Shown: positions 26,745 to 34,657 of the stretch, piece after piece
How positions within the stretch are numbered: position 1 is the stretch's first letter
Layout of the letters: every line of letters begins with the position of its first letter
Source of the DNA: an uncultured Alphaproteobacteria bacterium
GTDB lineage: Bacteria; Pseudomonadota; Alphaproteobacteria; CAAHEQ01; UBA3637
DNA length: 64,000 bases
Assembly: GCA_934203105.1 (NCBI GenBank)
Contig: CAKPYQ010000004.1
Span: forward strand, 1-64,000
Direction: 5' to 3'
The notes under the pieces: generated by a model
Told to the model about the DNA's origin: nothing
The model's database searches: none
The model's input: only the letters and a program-made list of their open reading frames with translations
Position numbers and translations under genes: made by a program

Positions 26745-26992
26745 AATTAGGTTGGTCTTTTTTAGAAAATCAAACGCCTGTCCATGTCGCTGTTGACGAC
26801 GTTGCAAAAAGCTTTGCACGGTGTTTTTCGTCAGCGGACGGCCATAAAGTTTTGCTTTATTTGGCGGGACAGACAAAAGAGCGTTTTTTGAATGCTACGG
26901 CAACGTCGAACGAGCTGTGGTTTCAAGAAGGCAAGCGCGCCTTATTCGCGCAAATTGAACATCTGATTAACAAAGGAAAAAAAGGAGAGTAA
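26741..26992 (+). CDS. Small phage protein, Bbp19-like
   Basis: 83 residues, overlapping the portal stop (ATGA). The segment DGHKVLLYLAGQTKERFL...ELWFQEGKRALFAQIEHLI matches in pattern the small phage proteins with a GxRxLV/I-x-x-I core (Bbp19 family) found between portal and scaffold in podoviruses. This is pattern resemblance only. Role unknown; in relatives it has been linked to the virion. Confidence 0.6.
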   Translation: MKLGWSFLENQTPVHVAVDDVAKSFARCFSSADGHKVLLYLAGQTKERFLNATATSNELWFQEGKRALFAQIEHLINKGKKGE

Positions 26993-26996
26993 AATA

Positions 26997-27710
26997 ATGG
27001 AAAATTTAATGCAAATTCAAAACGGTAAGACAAACACAATTCCGGCAAAATTTTTGGATGCCAAAGGCAATTTGAACGTTGATTCTTTGTTGCAATCCTA
27101 TACCGAGTTGGAAAGAAAATTGGGTAAAATGGTGCGCATTCCGTCCGATGATTCTTCACCGGAAGAGCGAAAAGATTTTTATCAAAAAATCGGCGTACCG
27201 GCCAGCGCAAAAGATTATCAATTAAATATCAAAAATGAATTGTTGGCGTCCGATCCTGATGTCAATCAACGCTTATATGATTTAGGTTTTACGAATGCGC
27301 AAGTTCAAGCTGTCTACGATTTGGCGGCGGAAAAAGTTTTGCCGGTCATTCATCAGTTGGCACAAGATTATGAAGCCACAAGACAACGCGCGTTGTTAGA
27401 GGAGCACTTCGGTGGTAAAGGACGTTTTGAAGAAATTGCACGTCAAATCACAACTTGGGCAAAGCAAAACGTATCGGCGCAAGTTTTTGATGCTTTGTCG
27501 ACGACTTACGAAGGCGTTTTGACGTTGTATAAAATGATGGAAAGCAGCGAACCTTTTATGATGCCAAAAGGGGTGGCTGTTAATGAAATGTTGGACGAAG
27601 AAGGTTTGAAAAAGTTAATGATGTCGCCCAAGTATTGGCGCGATCAAGATCCGGCAACTTTGAAAAAAGTGGCGGACGGTTTTCACCGGCTTTATCCCAG
27701 CAAGCAATAA
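26997..27710 (+). CDS. Capsid assembly scaffold protein
   Basis: A 237-residue, charged, mostly helical protein between portal and major capsid, the place of T7 gp9. It has SLLQSYTELERKLGKM near residue 31 and the segment FYQKIGVPASAKDYQL near 60-75, a phrase common in phage scaffolds, then a long helical middle. The C-terminus is basic (KKVADGFHRLYPSKQ), as in scaffolds that bind capsid through a basic tail. It should guide procapsid assembly and leave before DNA fills the head. AAAGGAGAG precedes the ATG. Confidence 0.8.
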   Translation: MENLMQIQNGKTNTIPAKFLDAKGNLNVDSLLQSYTELERKLGKMVRIPSDDSSPEERKDFYQKIGVPASAKDYQLNIKNELLASDPDVNQRLYDLGFTNAQVQAVYDLAAEKVLPVIHQLAQDYEATRQRALLEEHFGGKGRFEEIARQITTWAKQNVSAQVFDALSTTYEGVLTLYKMMESSEPFMMPKGVAVNEMLDEEGLKKLMMSPKYWRDQDPATLKKVADGFHRLYPSKQ

Positions 27711-27849
27711 AAGACAATCGCTTTAATTTTTCGGGGCGACCTTTTATTTGTTTTTATGAAAGGCAGCGTTTTTTTTAAAGCCTATAACCTTTTGTAAAAA
27801 GCGTACTTTTAAAAAAATAAATCAACTTTAATCAGAAAAGGAAAATATT

Positions 27850-28707
27850 ATGAGTGAAAATGATGTAGTCTCTACGGCAATTGATGCCGCGTTTGTCAAA
27901 CACTTTCAAGCGGAAGTCGTGACAGCTTACCAACAAATGGGATCGAAATTGCGTTCGACCGTGCGTTCGAAAAATAACGTCGTTGGCGCCAGCACAACTT
28001 TCCAAGTCATCGGCAAAGGAAGTGCTACAACCAAAACCCGCAACGGGGCAATCACGGCAATGAGCTTGGAGCACAAACCGATTGAATGCACTTTGACGGA
28101 TTATTATGCCGGCGCTTGGGTGGACAAATTGGACGAATTAAAAATCGGCCACGATGAACGCCGCGCCGTTGCTCAAATGGGTGCTTATGCTTTGGGACGC
28201 AAGACCGACGATTTGATTATTGCCGCATTGAACGGATCGGCAAATACAATCGGCACGCAAGCATCTCCGGCGACTATGACCAAAGCTACAATTTTGCAAG
28301 CCTTTACAAAATTGAATAACGCAGACGTTCCCGACGATGGTGAACGTTATGCTTTGGTTGCGCCGGCGCAATGGAACCAGTTGTTGAATATTGAAGAATT
28401 TTCTTCGGCTAACTATGTCGGCGATAAAACACCGTTCATCGCAGGTTGCGAAAGCCGTAAATGGTTAGGCATTAATTGGATTATGCATACTGCTTTGCCG
28501 TCCGGCACAGGTACGCATACATGCTTTATTTACCACAAAAACGCAATCGGTCACGCGGTCGGAATGGACATCAAAACCGATATTACATGGCACGGCGACC
28601 ATGCTGCGCACTTTGTCAACAGTATGATGAGCCAAGGGGCTTGCTTGATTGATCAAACAGCGGCCGTAAAATTGGTTTGTTCTGATACTGTCAGCACCGG
28701 TTCTTAA
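27850..28707 (+). CDS. Major capsid protein
   Basis: A 285-residue protein right after the scaffold gene, in the place of T7 gp10. The N-terminus (VSTAIDAAFVKHFQAEVVTAYQQ) and VNDLKIG-like KLDELKIGHDERRAVAQMGAYALGRKTDDLIIAAL resemble HK97-fold podoviral capsid proteins (E-loop then spine helix). GERYALVAPAQWNQLL and the hydrophobic domain near residue 230 also fit. It has its own strong ribosome site (AAAAGGAAAATATT) and is followed by a hairpin terminator, as expected for the most abundant virion protein. Confidence 0.85.
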   Translation: MSENDVVSTAIDAAFVKHFQAEVVTAYQQMGSKLRSTVRSKNNVVGASTTFQVIGKGSATTKTRNGAITAMSLEHKPIECTLTDYYAGAWVDKLDELKIGHDERRAVAQMGAYALGRKTDDLIIAALNGSANTIGTQASPATMTKATILQAFTKLNNADVPDDGERYALVAPAQWNQLLNIEEFSSANYVGDKTPFIAGCESRKWLGINWIMHTALPSGTGTHTCFIYHKNAIGHAVGMDIKTDITWHGDHAAHFVNSMMSQGACLIDQTAAVKLVCSDTVSTGS

Positions 28708-28724
28708 AAAATAGGTAAAAAAAG

Positions 28725-28758
28725 AAGGGGGCTTTTTTTTAAAGTCCCCTTTTTGTTT
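28725..28758 (+). terminator. Hairpin terminator after the capsid gene
   Basis: Arms 28725-28735 (AAGGGGGCTTT) and 28741-28751 pair with one G-T wobble, followed by TTTGTTTT. It probably lowers transcription of the tail genes relative to capsid. Confidence 0.8.
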
Positions 28759-28775
28759 TAATAAAGGAGAGAAAA

Positions 28776-29345
28776 ATGGCACAGTCTGCTATTTCTTTAT
28801 GTTCAAAAGCTTTGATAAAATTAGGAGCGCGTCCGATTGTTTCATTTAATGAAAACACAGCAGAAGCGGAAGTTGCTTCACAACTTTATACATCTGTGCG
28901 TGACGCGATGTTGTCGGCTTATCCTTGGCGCTTTGCCACATCGCAAAGCGAATTGGCGCGGTTGGCGGAAAATCCCAAAGCGGATTATGCCTATTCATAC
29001 CAATTGCCCAATGATTTTTTGCGTGTGTTAAGCGCGGGGGTCAGCTCGTCCGGACGTGGTTTAAATTACCGCATTTGCGAAAAAACGCTGCAATGCAACG
29101 CGTCGAATGTGATGTTGACATACATTTTTGATCCCAAAGAGGAAAATTATCCGCCGTTTTTTGACGCGCTTTTGGTGGCGCAGTTGGCGGCGGAGTTTTG
29201 CTTGCCGTTAACCGAAAGCGCTTCCAGATGTGAGTTTTTAGTCAAGCAAGCGCAAAAATCTTTTGCCGACGCGAAATTGATTGATGCACAGCAAGACATT
29301 CCAAATGCTATTACGGATTTTCCGTTGATCGGGGTCAGATTATGA
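28776..29345 (+). CDS. Tail tubular protein A (T7 gp11-like)
   Basis: A 189-residue protein of the gp11-type tail adaptor family. The motif ALIKLGARPIVSFNENTAEAEVASQLYTSVRDAMLSAYPWRFA is in parts diagnostic (LG...I.SF.E.T..A......Y...RD..L..YPWRFA). It would join the portal to the nozzle. Length is close to T7 gp11 (196). It overlaps the next gene by four bases (ATGA). Confidence 0.88.
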   Translation: MAQSAISLCSKALIKLGARPIVSFNENTAEAEVASQLYTSVRDAMLSAYPWRFATSQSELARLAENPKADYAYSYQLPNDFLRVLSAGVSSSGRGLNYRICEKTLQCNASNVMLTYIFDPKEENYPPFFDALLVAQLAAEFCLPLTESASRCEFLVKQAQKSFADAKLIDAQQDIPNAITDFPLIGVRL

Positions 29346-31249
29346 GCAAGTTAATTAACCATAAAACCAACTTTACGTCGGGTGCGGTTTCGTCGGATTT
29401 GTTGGGACGAACGGATTTGTCGGCGTATGATAACGGCGCGATGGAATTAAAAAATATGTTTATCAGCCCGATCGGCGGCATTGAACGGCGCGCCGGCTTG
29501 CGCTATGTGGACGCGATAACGGGTGCGGTACGCTTGATTTCATTTGCGTTTAATACCGAACAAACGTATTTGTGTGTTGTGGGGGATCATTTTATCCGCA
29601 TTTACAAAAATGAAAGCTTACTTCAAACATTGACGACACCATGGAGCGCGCAAGATGTGCCGCAACTGCGTTGGACGCAAAGCGCGGATACATTGTTATT
29701 GACGCACCCCGACTATGCGCCCAAAAGCATTACGCGCCAAAGCAATGAAAGCTTTACCATCAGCGATTGGGTATTTGATACGAACGAGACGGGACAAAAG
29801 TTTTGTCCTTATGAAAAATACGCTCCTGCCGCAATGACAATGAGCGCGACCGGCGGAGGGTCGGCCGTTACTTTAACGGCGGGCAGCGACTTTTTTACCG
29901 CATCGCATATCGGTCGGCATTTTAAAGTAAACGGAGGTGAGTTTGTTGTTTCGGCAATCACTTCTGCGACCCAAGCAACGGCTACACAAGTATTGGCCGC
30001 CAAAGATGCAACGGCTGTGGTCGATTGGGCAGAGGAAGCTTTTTGTCCCGAACACGGCTATCCGGCGTGCGTGACGTTTTACCAAGGGCGTTTGGTAATC
30101 GGCGGTTCGCGTGATTTGCCAAATAAGCTGTGGTTTTCCAAAAGCTTTGCAATTATGAACTTTGATACGGGGACGGGGTTGGACGATGAAGCAATCGGAT
30201 TTTCTTTGCTCTCCGATCAAGTCAATGCTATACGCGGATTGATGTCCGGCCGACATTTGCAGGTTTTTACATCGGGTTCGGAATGGATGGTTTCGGGCGA
30301 TCCTTTAACTCCTCAAAGCATTCAGTTAAAGCGTCAAACGCGTATCGGTTCGCCCAGTTATCGTTATGTGCCGCCGGTTGATGTTTCCGGAGCGACTTTG
30401 TTTGCGTCCGAAAACGGTTGCGAGGTGCGCGAATTTTTGTTCGCGGATTTAGAGCAGGCTTATCAAGCCAAAAATGTTTCTCTGTTATCGGGACAGTTGA
30501 TTAAAAATCCGATTGATATGGACTATGACGCCAAGCGTCGTTTGGTGTACGTTGTGATGAGTGACGGCAAAATGGCCACCTTGACCAACTATCGATCAGA
30601 GGACGTTTTGGCGTGGAGCAGTCACGAAACCGCGGGCGATTTTTTGTCGGTTTGCGTTTTGGAAGGCGATGTGTATTTTTTAATCAATCGTTCGGGGCAA
30701 ATTTATTTGGAAACGTTTGATGATGAAGTTTCAACGGATTGCGCGTTTTTGGGCGAAGATGAAACGGCTCATCAAACGTGGACGGGCTTGTCGCCTTTGG
30801 TCGGTAAAAAAGTGCAAGTGATTGCGGACGGTCGTTTTGAAATGGAAACAACGTTGCAATCCAGTGCGTTGACGTTGACAAAGTCAGCTTATCATTTGCA
30901 GATAGGCTTGCCGTTTACGCATTCGGTGATACCTTTACCGCCGACGGTGGGATCGTCCGCCGGTAGCTTGCCTTTAAAGGCTGTACGTTTGGTTGAAATT
31001 CGTTTTAAAGTCGTTGATACGTCATCGCTTTTTTTGGATATCGGCAACGGCTATAACGAATTTTTGGTGAAAAAATTAAATGAAAACTATATCTTGGACG
31101 CGAAAAATGAAAAGCAAACCTGCGACGTGGTTATTCACGCGTTGGGTTGGGTGCGCGACGGTGTAACGCCTTTGTGGAAAATGCAAAGCGATATGCCGCA
31201 AGCGTGCAAAATAGTTTCCGTGACTTGTGTGATGAAAGTGAGTGAATAA
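29342..31249 (+). CDS. Tail tubular protein B / nozzle-like protein
   Basis: A 635-residue beta-rich protein directly after the gp11-like gene, as with T7 gp12. The N-terminal block NFTSGAVSSDLLGRTDLSAYDNGAMELKNMFISPIGGIERRAGLRYVD is, in segments, typical of podoviral tail-tube proteins. A further typical block is CVTFYQGRLVIGGSRDLPNKLWFSKS near residue 240. It should form the short tail's tip. No tail-fibre or spike gene follows, so receptor binding is unexplained in the element. Confidence 0.83.
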   Translation: MSKLINHKTNFTSGAVSSDLLGRTDLSAYDNGAMELKNMFISPIGGIERRAGLRYVDAITGAVRLISFAFNTEQTYLCVVGDHFIRIYKNESLLQTLTTPWSAQDVPQLRWTQSADTLLLTHPDYAPKSITRQSNESFTISDWVFDTNETGQKFCPYEKYAPAAMTMSATGGGSAVTLTAGSDFFTASHIGRHFKVNGGEFVVSAITSATQATATQVLAAKDATAVVDWAEEAFCPEHGYPACVTFYQGRLVIGGSRDLPNKLWFSKSFAIMNFDTGTGLDDEAIGFSLLSDQVNAIRGLMSGRHLQVFTSGSEWMVSGDPLTPQSIQLKRQTRIGSPSYRYVPPVDVSGATLFASENGCEVREFLFADLEQAYQAKNVSLLSGQLIKNPIDMDYDAKRRLVYVVMSDGKMATLTNYRSEDVLAWSSHETAGDFLSVCVLEGDVYFLINRSGQIYLETFDDEVSTDCAFLGEDETAHQTWTGLSPLVGKKVQVIADGRFEMETTLQSSALTLTKSAYHLQIGLPFTHSVIPLPPTVGSSAGSLPLKAVRLVEIRFKVVDTSSLFLDIGNGYNEFLVKKLNENYILDAKNEKQTCDVVIHALGWVRDGVTPLWKMQSDMPQACKIVSVTCVMKVSE

Positions 31250-31250
31250 A

Positions 31251-31583
31251 ATGGCAGCAAAAGAATCTGCTTTGGGCAGTTTGGTTTATGACGCTTTAAC
31301 GGGTACGCAAAAATCAGAGTTGAAAAATGAGCGGCAAAAAGCGCTGTTGGAACAACAAAATAACGTTCAAAATTATAAAAAAAGTTTAAGCTCTTACCGC
31401 GCCAAAATGGCCGCCGGCGGTGCTGGTGGTATTTCCGGCGGCGTGGAGGCGGGATTAGAGCAACAGTTGGACGACAAAAATGCGCTTGTTGCGCAAAGCT
31501 TTAATCAAAAAGCAAAGCAAAATAAAAATCAAGCACGCAAAAAGACGTTGTTAAGTATGGGATTTAATATCGGTGCCGATTAG
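31251..31583 (+). CDS. Small internal/ejection-like virion protein
   Basis: 110 residues, rich in Lys, Gln and Ala with a long coiled coil (KNERQKALLEQQNNVQNYKKSL) and a glycine-rich turn (AAGGAGGISGG). It occupies the place of T7 gp14, the first internal core protein, and is similar in composition. The larger internal proteins (gp15, gp16) are missing. Start at ATG 31251; an in-frame GTG at 31242 would overlap the tail gene. Confidence 0.6.
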   Translation: MAAKESALGSLVYDALTGTQKSELKNERQKALLEQQNNVQNYKKSLSSYRAKMAAGGAGGISGGVEAGLEQQLDDKNALVAQSFNQKAKQNKNQARKKTLLSMGFNIGAD

Positions 31584-31597
31584 AAAAGAGGGGAAAA

Positions 31598-31891
31598 ATG
31601 GCAAAGGAAAAAATACAAAAAGCAAAAGATTTTTTCTTGGCAACTATCCCCGAAAAATTAACGCAGGCATTAAAAGAATATGATACGTTTTCGGCTCAAA
31701 GTGCCCCAATGGATGCCAAATCTTTTGGGGCTTTTCATATGGCGTGCAAGAGTGCTTTGTCGCATATTGTGCTGTTGATGAAAATGTTGCAGTTGGTCGA
31801 AAATGGCGCGCAAGATCAATCCGATACCGATTGGTTGGCAAAAGCAAAATCAGCAATTTATGAAGCGGAAGATGAAGGGGACGATGAATAA
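31598..31891 (+). CDS. Candidate small terminase subunit
   Basis: 97 residues, helical with an acidic C-terminus (EAEDEGDDE). It immediately precedes and overlaps the large terminase gene, the order of T7 genes 18 and 19. No helix-turn-helix is obvious. The assignment rests on position and size only. GAGGGGAAAA precedes the ATG. Confidence 0.5.
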   Translation: MAKEKIQKAKDFFLATIPEKLTQALKEYDTFSAQSAPMDAKSFGAFHMACKSALSHIVLLMKMLQLVENGAQDQSDTDWLAKAKSAIYEAEDEGDDE

Positions 31892-33347
31892 AGCAAACTT
31901 AATCGAATTTGTTTGGATTTGGGATCAATTGCAACAGCTATCCGTTCCGAAACATCACCGCAAAATTTGTCGTTTTTTGGAAAAAAGCTTTTATGCCAAA
32001 ACGGGGCAAGCGTTGTTGATGGCTTTTCGTAATTCGGGCAAATCGACGTTGGTCGGCTTGTTTTGTGCGTGGGTTTTATATGTGCGTCCGAATACGCGGA
32101 TTTTAATTATGTCGGCGGATTATGAGTTGGCCAAAAAAATGGTTCGTAACGTCAAGCGAATTATCGAACGCCACCCGTTGACGGCTTTTTTAAAGCCAAA
32201 GCAAAAAGATCAATGGGCGTCGGATCGCTTTACGGTTTGCCGAGATTTGGAGTTGCGCGACCCGTCTGTTTTGGCGCGTGGCGTTGGTGCGAATATTACC
32301 GGTTGTCGTGCGGATTTGATTGTTTGCGACGATGTAGAAGTGCCAAAAAATTGTGATACGTCGGGCAAGCGGTTGGATTTGCGCGAACGTTTGTCGGAAT
32401 TGGATTTTGTTTTGGTGCCAAAAGGTTTGGTTCTTTACATCGGTACGCCACACACAAAAGAGACAATTTATAATGTGGAAGAGGGCGGCTTTTTAAAGGG
32501 CTTTCCGGTTTTAAGGTTGCCGATTTTGGACGACAAAGGACAAAGCGCTTGGCCTGAACGATTTCCTTTGTGTAAAATCGAAGCGATAAAAAAACGTTCG
32601 GGACCGTTGAAGTTTTTAAGTCAAATGCTGTTAAAGCCCGTCAATTTAAAATCGGGTCGATTAAATGCGGCGGGGGTGGTTTTTTATGATCAAGAATTGC
32701 ACTATCAGGAAACAAACCAAACGGCCGTGTTGATGATCGGCGATAAGCAAATGGTTTCCGGATCTGCTTGGTGGGATCCGGCGTTTGGGGCTGGTACGAA
32801 AGGCGATAACAGCGTTTTGGCTTGTGTGTTTTTCGATAAAGAGGGACGGGCTTTTTTGCACGATATTACTTACTTAAAAGTCGAACAAGCCGGCAAAGCG
32901 GCCGAAATCCAATGTGAAAAAGTGGCGGATTTGATTGAAAAATATCATATCCCGCAAATCAGAATTGAAACAAACGGGATCGGTCGTTTTTTGCCCGAAT
33001 TATTGAAAAATACGTTGCAACGACGGCGGATTGTTTGCGCTGTATTGCCTGTTCATTCGCACGTTCCAAAGGCGGTGCGAATTACGGAAAGTTTGGACGC
33101 GCGGTTGGCAAACGGGTCGTTGCTTTTCCACAATCGTGTCAAAGAAACGCCGCTGATGGAAGAATTAAATGCTTGGACACCGGAAAACAGCAAAACGCAT
33201 GATGACGGCTTGGACGCTTTGGCGGGGTGTTTATTATCCGAACCCGTGCGTTTTACGCGCTGTGCCAAGCAAACGGTAAAAGCGGGGGCAGATTGGCGCT
33301 ATGGCGGGCAAATAACAAATTTAAGTTTAGATGATGTCACAATTTAA
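31884..33347 (+). CDS. Phage terminase large subunit
   Basis: A 487-residue DNA-packaging motor. The ATPase domain has Walker A FRNSGKST (residues 48-55) and Walker B ADLIVCDDVE (about 143-152), with the coupling motif LYIGTPHTKE. The RNaseH-like nuclease domain has WWDPAFGAGTKGDNSV (metal-binding Asp), RIETNGIGRF and HDDGLDALAG. All key residues seem intact. Start at 31884 with AAGGGG upstream; upstream in-frame ATGs lie inside the preceding gene. An intact TerL in an element lacking replication genes is notable for a capsid-transducing role. Confidence 0.92.
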   Translation: MNKANLIEFVWIWDQLQQLSVPKHHRKICRFLEKSFYAKTGQALLMAFRNSGKSTLVGLFCAWVLYVRPNTRILIMSADYELAKKMVRNVKRIIERHPLTAFLKPKQKDQWASDRFTVCRDLELRDPSVLARGVGANITGCRADLIVCDDVEVPKNCDTSGKRLDLRERLSELDFVLVPKGLVLYIGTPHTKETIYNVEEGGFLKGFPVLRLPILDDKGQSAWPERFPLCKIEAIKKRSGPLKFLSQMLLKPVNLKSGRLNAAGVVFYDQELHYQETNQTAVLMIGDKQMVSGSAWWDPAFGAGTKGDNSVLACVFFDKEGRAFLHDITYLKVEQAGKAAEIQCEKVADLIEKYHIPQIRIETNGIGRFLPELLKNTLQRRRIVCAVLPVHSHVPKAVRITESLDARLANGSLLFHNRVKETPLMEELNAWTPENSKTHDDGLDALAGCLLSEPVRFTRCAKQTVKAGADWRYGGQITNLSLDDVTI

Positions 33348-33363
33348 AAAAAAGGAGATTATG

Positions 33364-33786
33364 ATGAAGCAGGACTTTTTCAGTGCGTCCGATATTTTGG
33401 CGCGCACTTTATACGGCGAAGCACGTTCGGAAGGTTTGATTGGAATAGAGGCCGTCGCAAACGTGATTTTAAATCGCGTTCGGTTGGCAAAAACGCATCA
33501 TGTTTGGTGGGGCAATACGGTCGAGGAGGTTTGTTTAAAACCGTTTCAATTTTCGTGTTGGATCCCGTCGGATAAAAACTTTTATCATTTAATACGCGCC
33601 GATGAAAGGGATCCGACTTTTCGACTGTGTCAACGTGTTGCTGTGCGCGCTTTGACGGGATTTTTGCCGGATATAACTCACGGCGCAACACATTATCATT
33701 CAAAGCAGGTCAGTCCCGCTTGGGCGCGGAAATTAACGCCTGTTTACGAATACGGTAATCATTTATTTTACAGGGAGATATCTTAA
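33364..33786 (+). CDS. Cell-wall hydrolase, SleB/Hydrolase_2 family (endolysin)
   Basis: A 140-residue peptidoglycan hydrolase. ILARTLYGEARSEG at residues 8-21 carries the catalytic-type Glu of the family, followed by AVANVILNR and a conserved VCLKPFQFSCW. Position after terminase and before small membrane proteins makes it the lysis enzyme. There is no signal peptide, so it needs a holin. AAAGGAG lies 6 bases before ATG 33364; ATG 33361 is an alternative. Confidence 0.88.
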   Translation: MKQDFFSASDILARTLYGEARSEGLIGIEAVANVILNRVRLAKTHHVWWGNTVEEVCLKPFQFSCWIPSDKNFYHLIRADERDPTFRLCQRVAVRALTGFLPDITHGATHYHSKQVSPAWARKLTPVYEYGNHLFYREIS

Positions 33787-33788
33787 AA

Positions 33789-34076
33789 ATGGCTTCATTT
33801 GATTTGCAAATCGGTAAATTGATGGCGCAGTTTGACAGCTTGCAAAGTCGTATAGACGACGTGCGCAAAGGTATGGATAACACGAACCGTCAGTTGGCCA
33901 AATGGCACGGGGAATTTGAAACATTCGCCGGTGACATTATGGAAAAAATGGAAAAGCGTTTCATTTTGCGTTCGGAAATAGCGCCGATCAAAGCCGCTTT
34001 GTCGGTGGTGTTGGTGGCAACCGTCAGCGCGATTTGTATCAGCTTATCCGAATTGTTTTTTAAACGTTTATTTTAA
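33789..34076 (+). CDS. Coiled-coil protein with C-terminal membrane segment (lysis region)
   Basis: 95 residues: about 65 residues of charged helix (FDSLQSRIDDVRKGMDNTNRQ...) then one hydrophobic segment (ALSVVLVATVSAICISLSELFF). It sits in the lysis cassette directly after the hydrolase. A holin, antiholin or spanin-type role is possible; topology with the membrane segment at the C-terminus is unlike a standard i-spanin. AGGGAGAT precedes the ATG. Confidence 0.65.
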   Translation: MASFDLQIGKLMAQFDSLQSRIDDVRKGMDNTNRQLAKWHGEFETFAGDIMEKMEKRFILRSEIAPIKAALSVVLVATVSAICISLSELFFKRLF

Positions 34077-34096
34077 CATATAAAAGGAGTGAAAAA

Positions 34097-34291
34097 ATGG
34101 ATTTTATTATGACGCATTTTGATGAAATTTTGGTTGCAATTACTTCGGTTGTGACGGCAGCCAGCGCTATATGTGCTTTGACGCCGACGCCCAAAGACGA
34201 CAATTTTATGGCAAAAGTTCGCCAGTATTTGGACGTGTTGGCTTTGAATGTCGGGAATAGCAATAAAGCCAAAGAGGCGCCGGCGCAATGA
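34097..34291 (+). CDS. Small holin-like protein
   Basis: 64 residues with one hydrophobic segment (ILVAITSVVTAASAICAL) followed by TPTPKDD and an amphipathic tail LDVLALNVGN. Small phage proteins of this pattern are commonly placed beside endolysins. Holin function is inferred. AAAAGGAGTGAAAAA precedes the ATG, and the stop overlaps the next gene (ATGA). Confidence 0.65.
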   Translation: MDFIMTHFDEILVAITSVVTAASAICALTPTPKDDNFMAKVRQYLDVLALNVGNSNKAKEAPAQ

Positions 34292-34515
34292 AAAATTTAT
34301 CGGAAATAATCAAAGTTTGCAGCGACTTTTTGTCTTGGCTGCAATTGGGTAAAAAGATAAAGGAAAATGATGTTTTACAAAAACAAAATAAAGCGTTGCG
34401 TCGGCAATTATATTGGGCTGCTTGTCCTTGTTTATCTTGGGGCAATTTGCTTGGCTGGTTGCGCGGTGGGGCCGGACAGGGGAGCATGTCCGCCATTTCC
34501 GGCTCCAAACCCTGA
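34288..34515 (+). CDS. Short lysis-region protein overlapping an Rz1-like gene
   Basis: 75 residues with a helical, charged first half (LGKKIKENDVLQKQNKALRRQL) and a Trp/Gly-rich end. It overlaps the holin-like stop by ATGA. Its second half is read in another frame as the lipoprotein gene at 34370. This nested arrangement is that of Rz/Rz1 spanins, but a clear N-terminal membrane anchor is not seen, so i-spanin identity is tentative. Confidence 0.5.
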   Translation: MKNLSEIIKVCSDFLSWLQLGKKIKENDVLQKQNKALRRQLYWAACPCLSWGNLLGWLRGGAGQGSMSAISGSKP

Positions 34516-34615
34516 AATAGCGCAAGAATTACAGCTTTGCCCGTTAGAGCAAATGCCTTTGTTTTATGATTGGTTAAATAAGCTGTATGTTTTGCAAAAA
34601 CAGTTAGATAGGTAA
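34370..34615 (+). CDS. Rz1-like outer-membrane lipoprotein (o-spanin candidate)
   Basis: 81 residues. A basic start and a hydrophobic stretch (YIGLLVLVYLGAICLAGC) end in a lipobox LAGC with the lipidated Cys at residue 31. The mature part opens proline-rich (CPPFPAPNP), as in Rz1. It begins inside the preceding gene in a different frame. AAAGGA lies 5 bases before ATG 34370. It is probably the outer-membrane partner in lysis. A bidirectional terminator follows. Confidence 0.7.
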   Translation: MFYKNKIKRCVGNYIGLLVLVYLGAICLAGCAVGPDRGACPPFPAPNPEIAQELQLCPLEQMPLFYDWLNKLYVLQKQLDR

Positions 34616-34620
34616 AAACG

Positions 34621-34654
34621 CAAGGCCTTTTGTAACATCAAAAGGCCTTGTTTT
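34621..34654. terminator. Bidirectional terminator between lysis genes and rpoD
   Basis: Perfect 12-base arms (CAAGGCCTTTTG at 34621-34632, complement at 34639-34650), a 6-base loop, TTTT on the right and AAAAA on the left. It serves both the phage-like late unit and the convergent rpoD. Confidence 0.9.
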
Positions 34655-34657
34655 GAT

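Noticed and set aside
22688..34657. Integrase and att repeats for the phage-like element
   Set aside because: No recombinase gene and no matching direct repeats were seen at the two edges.
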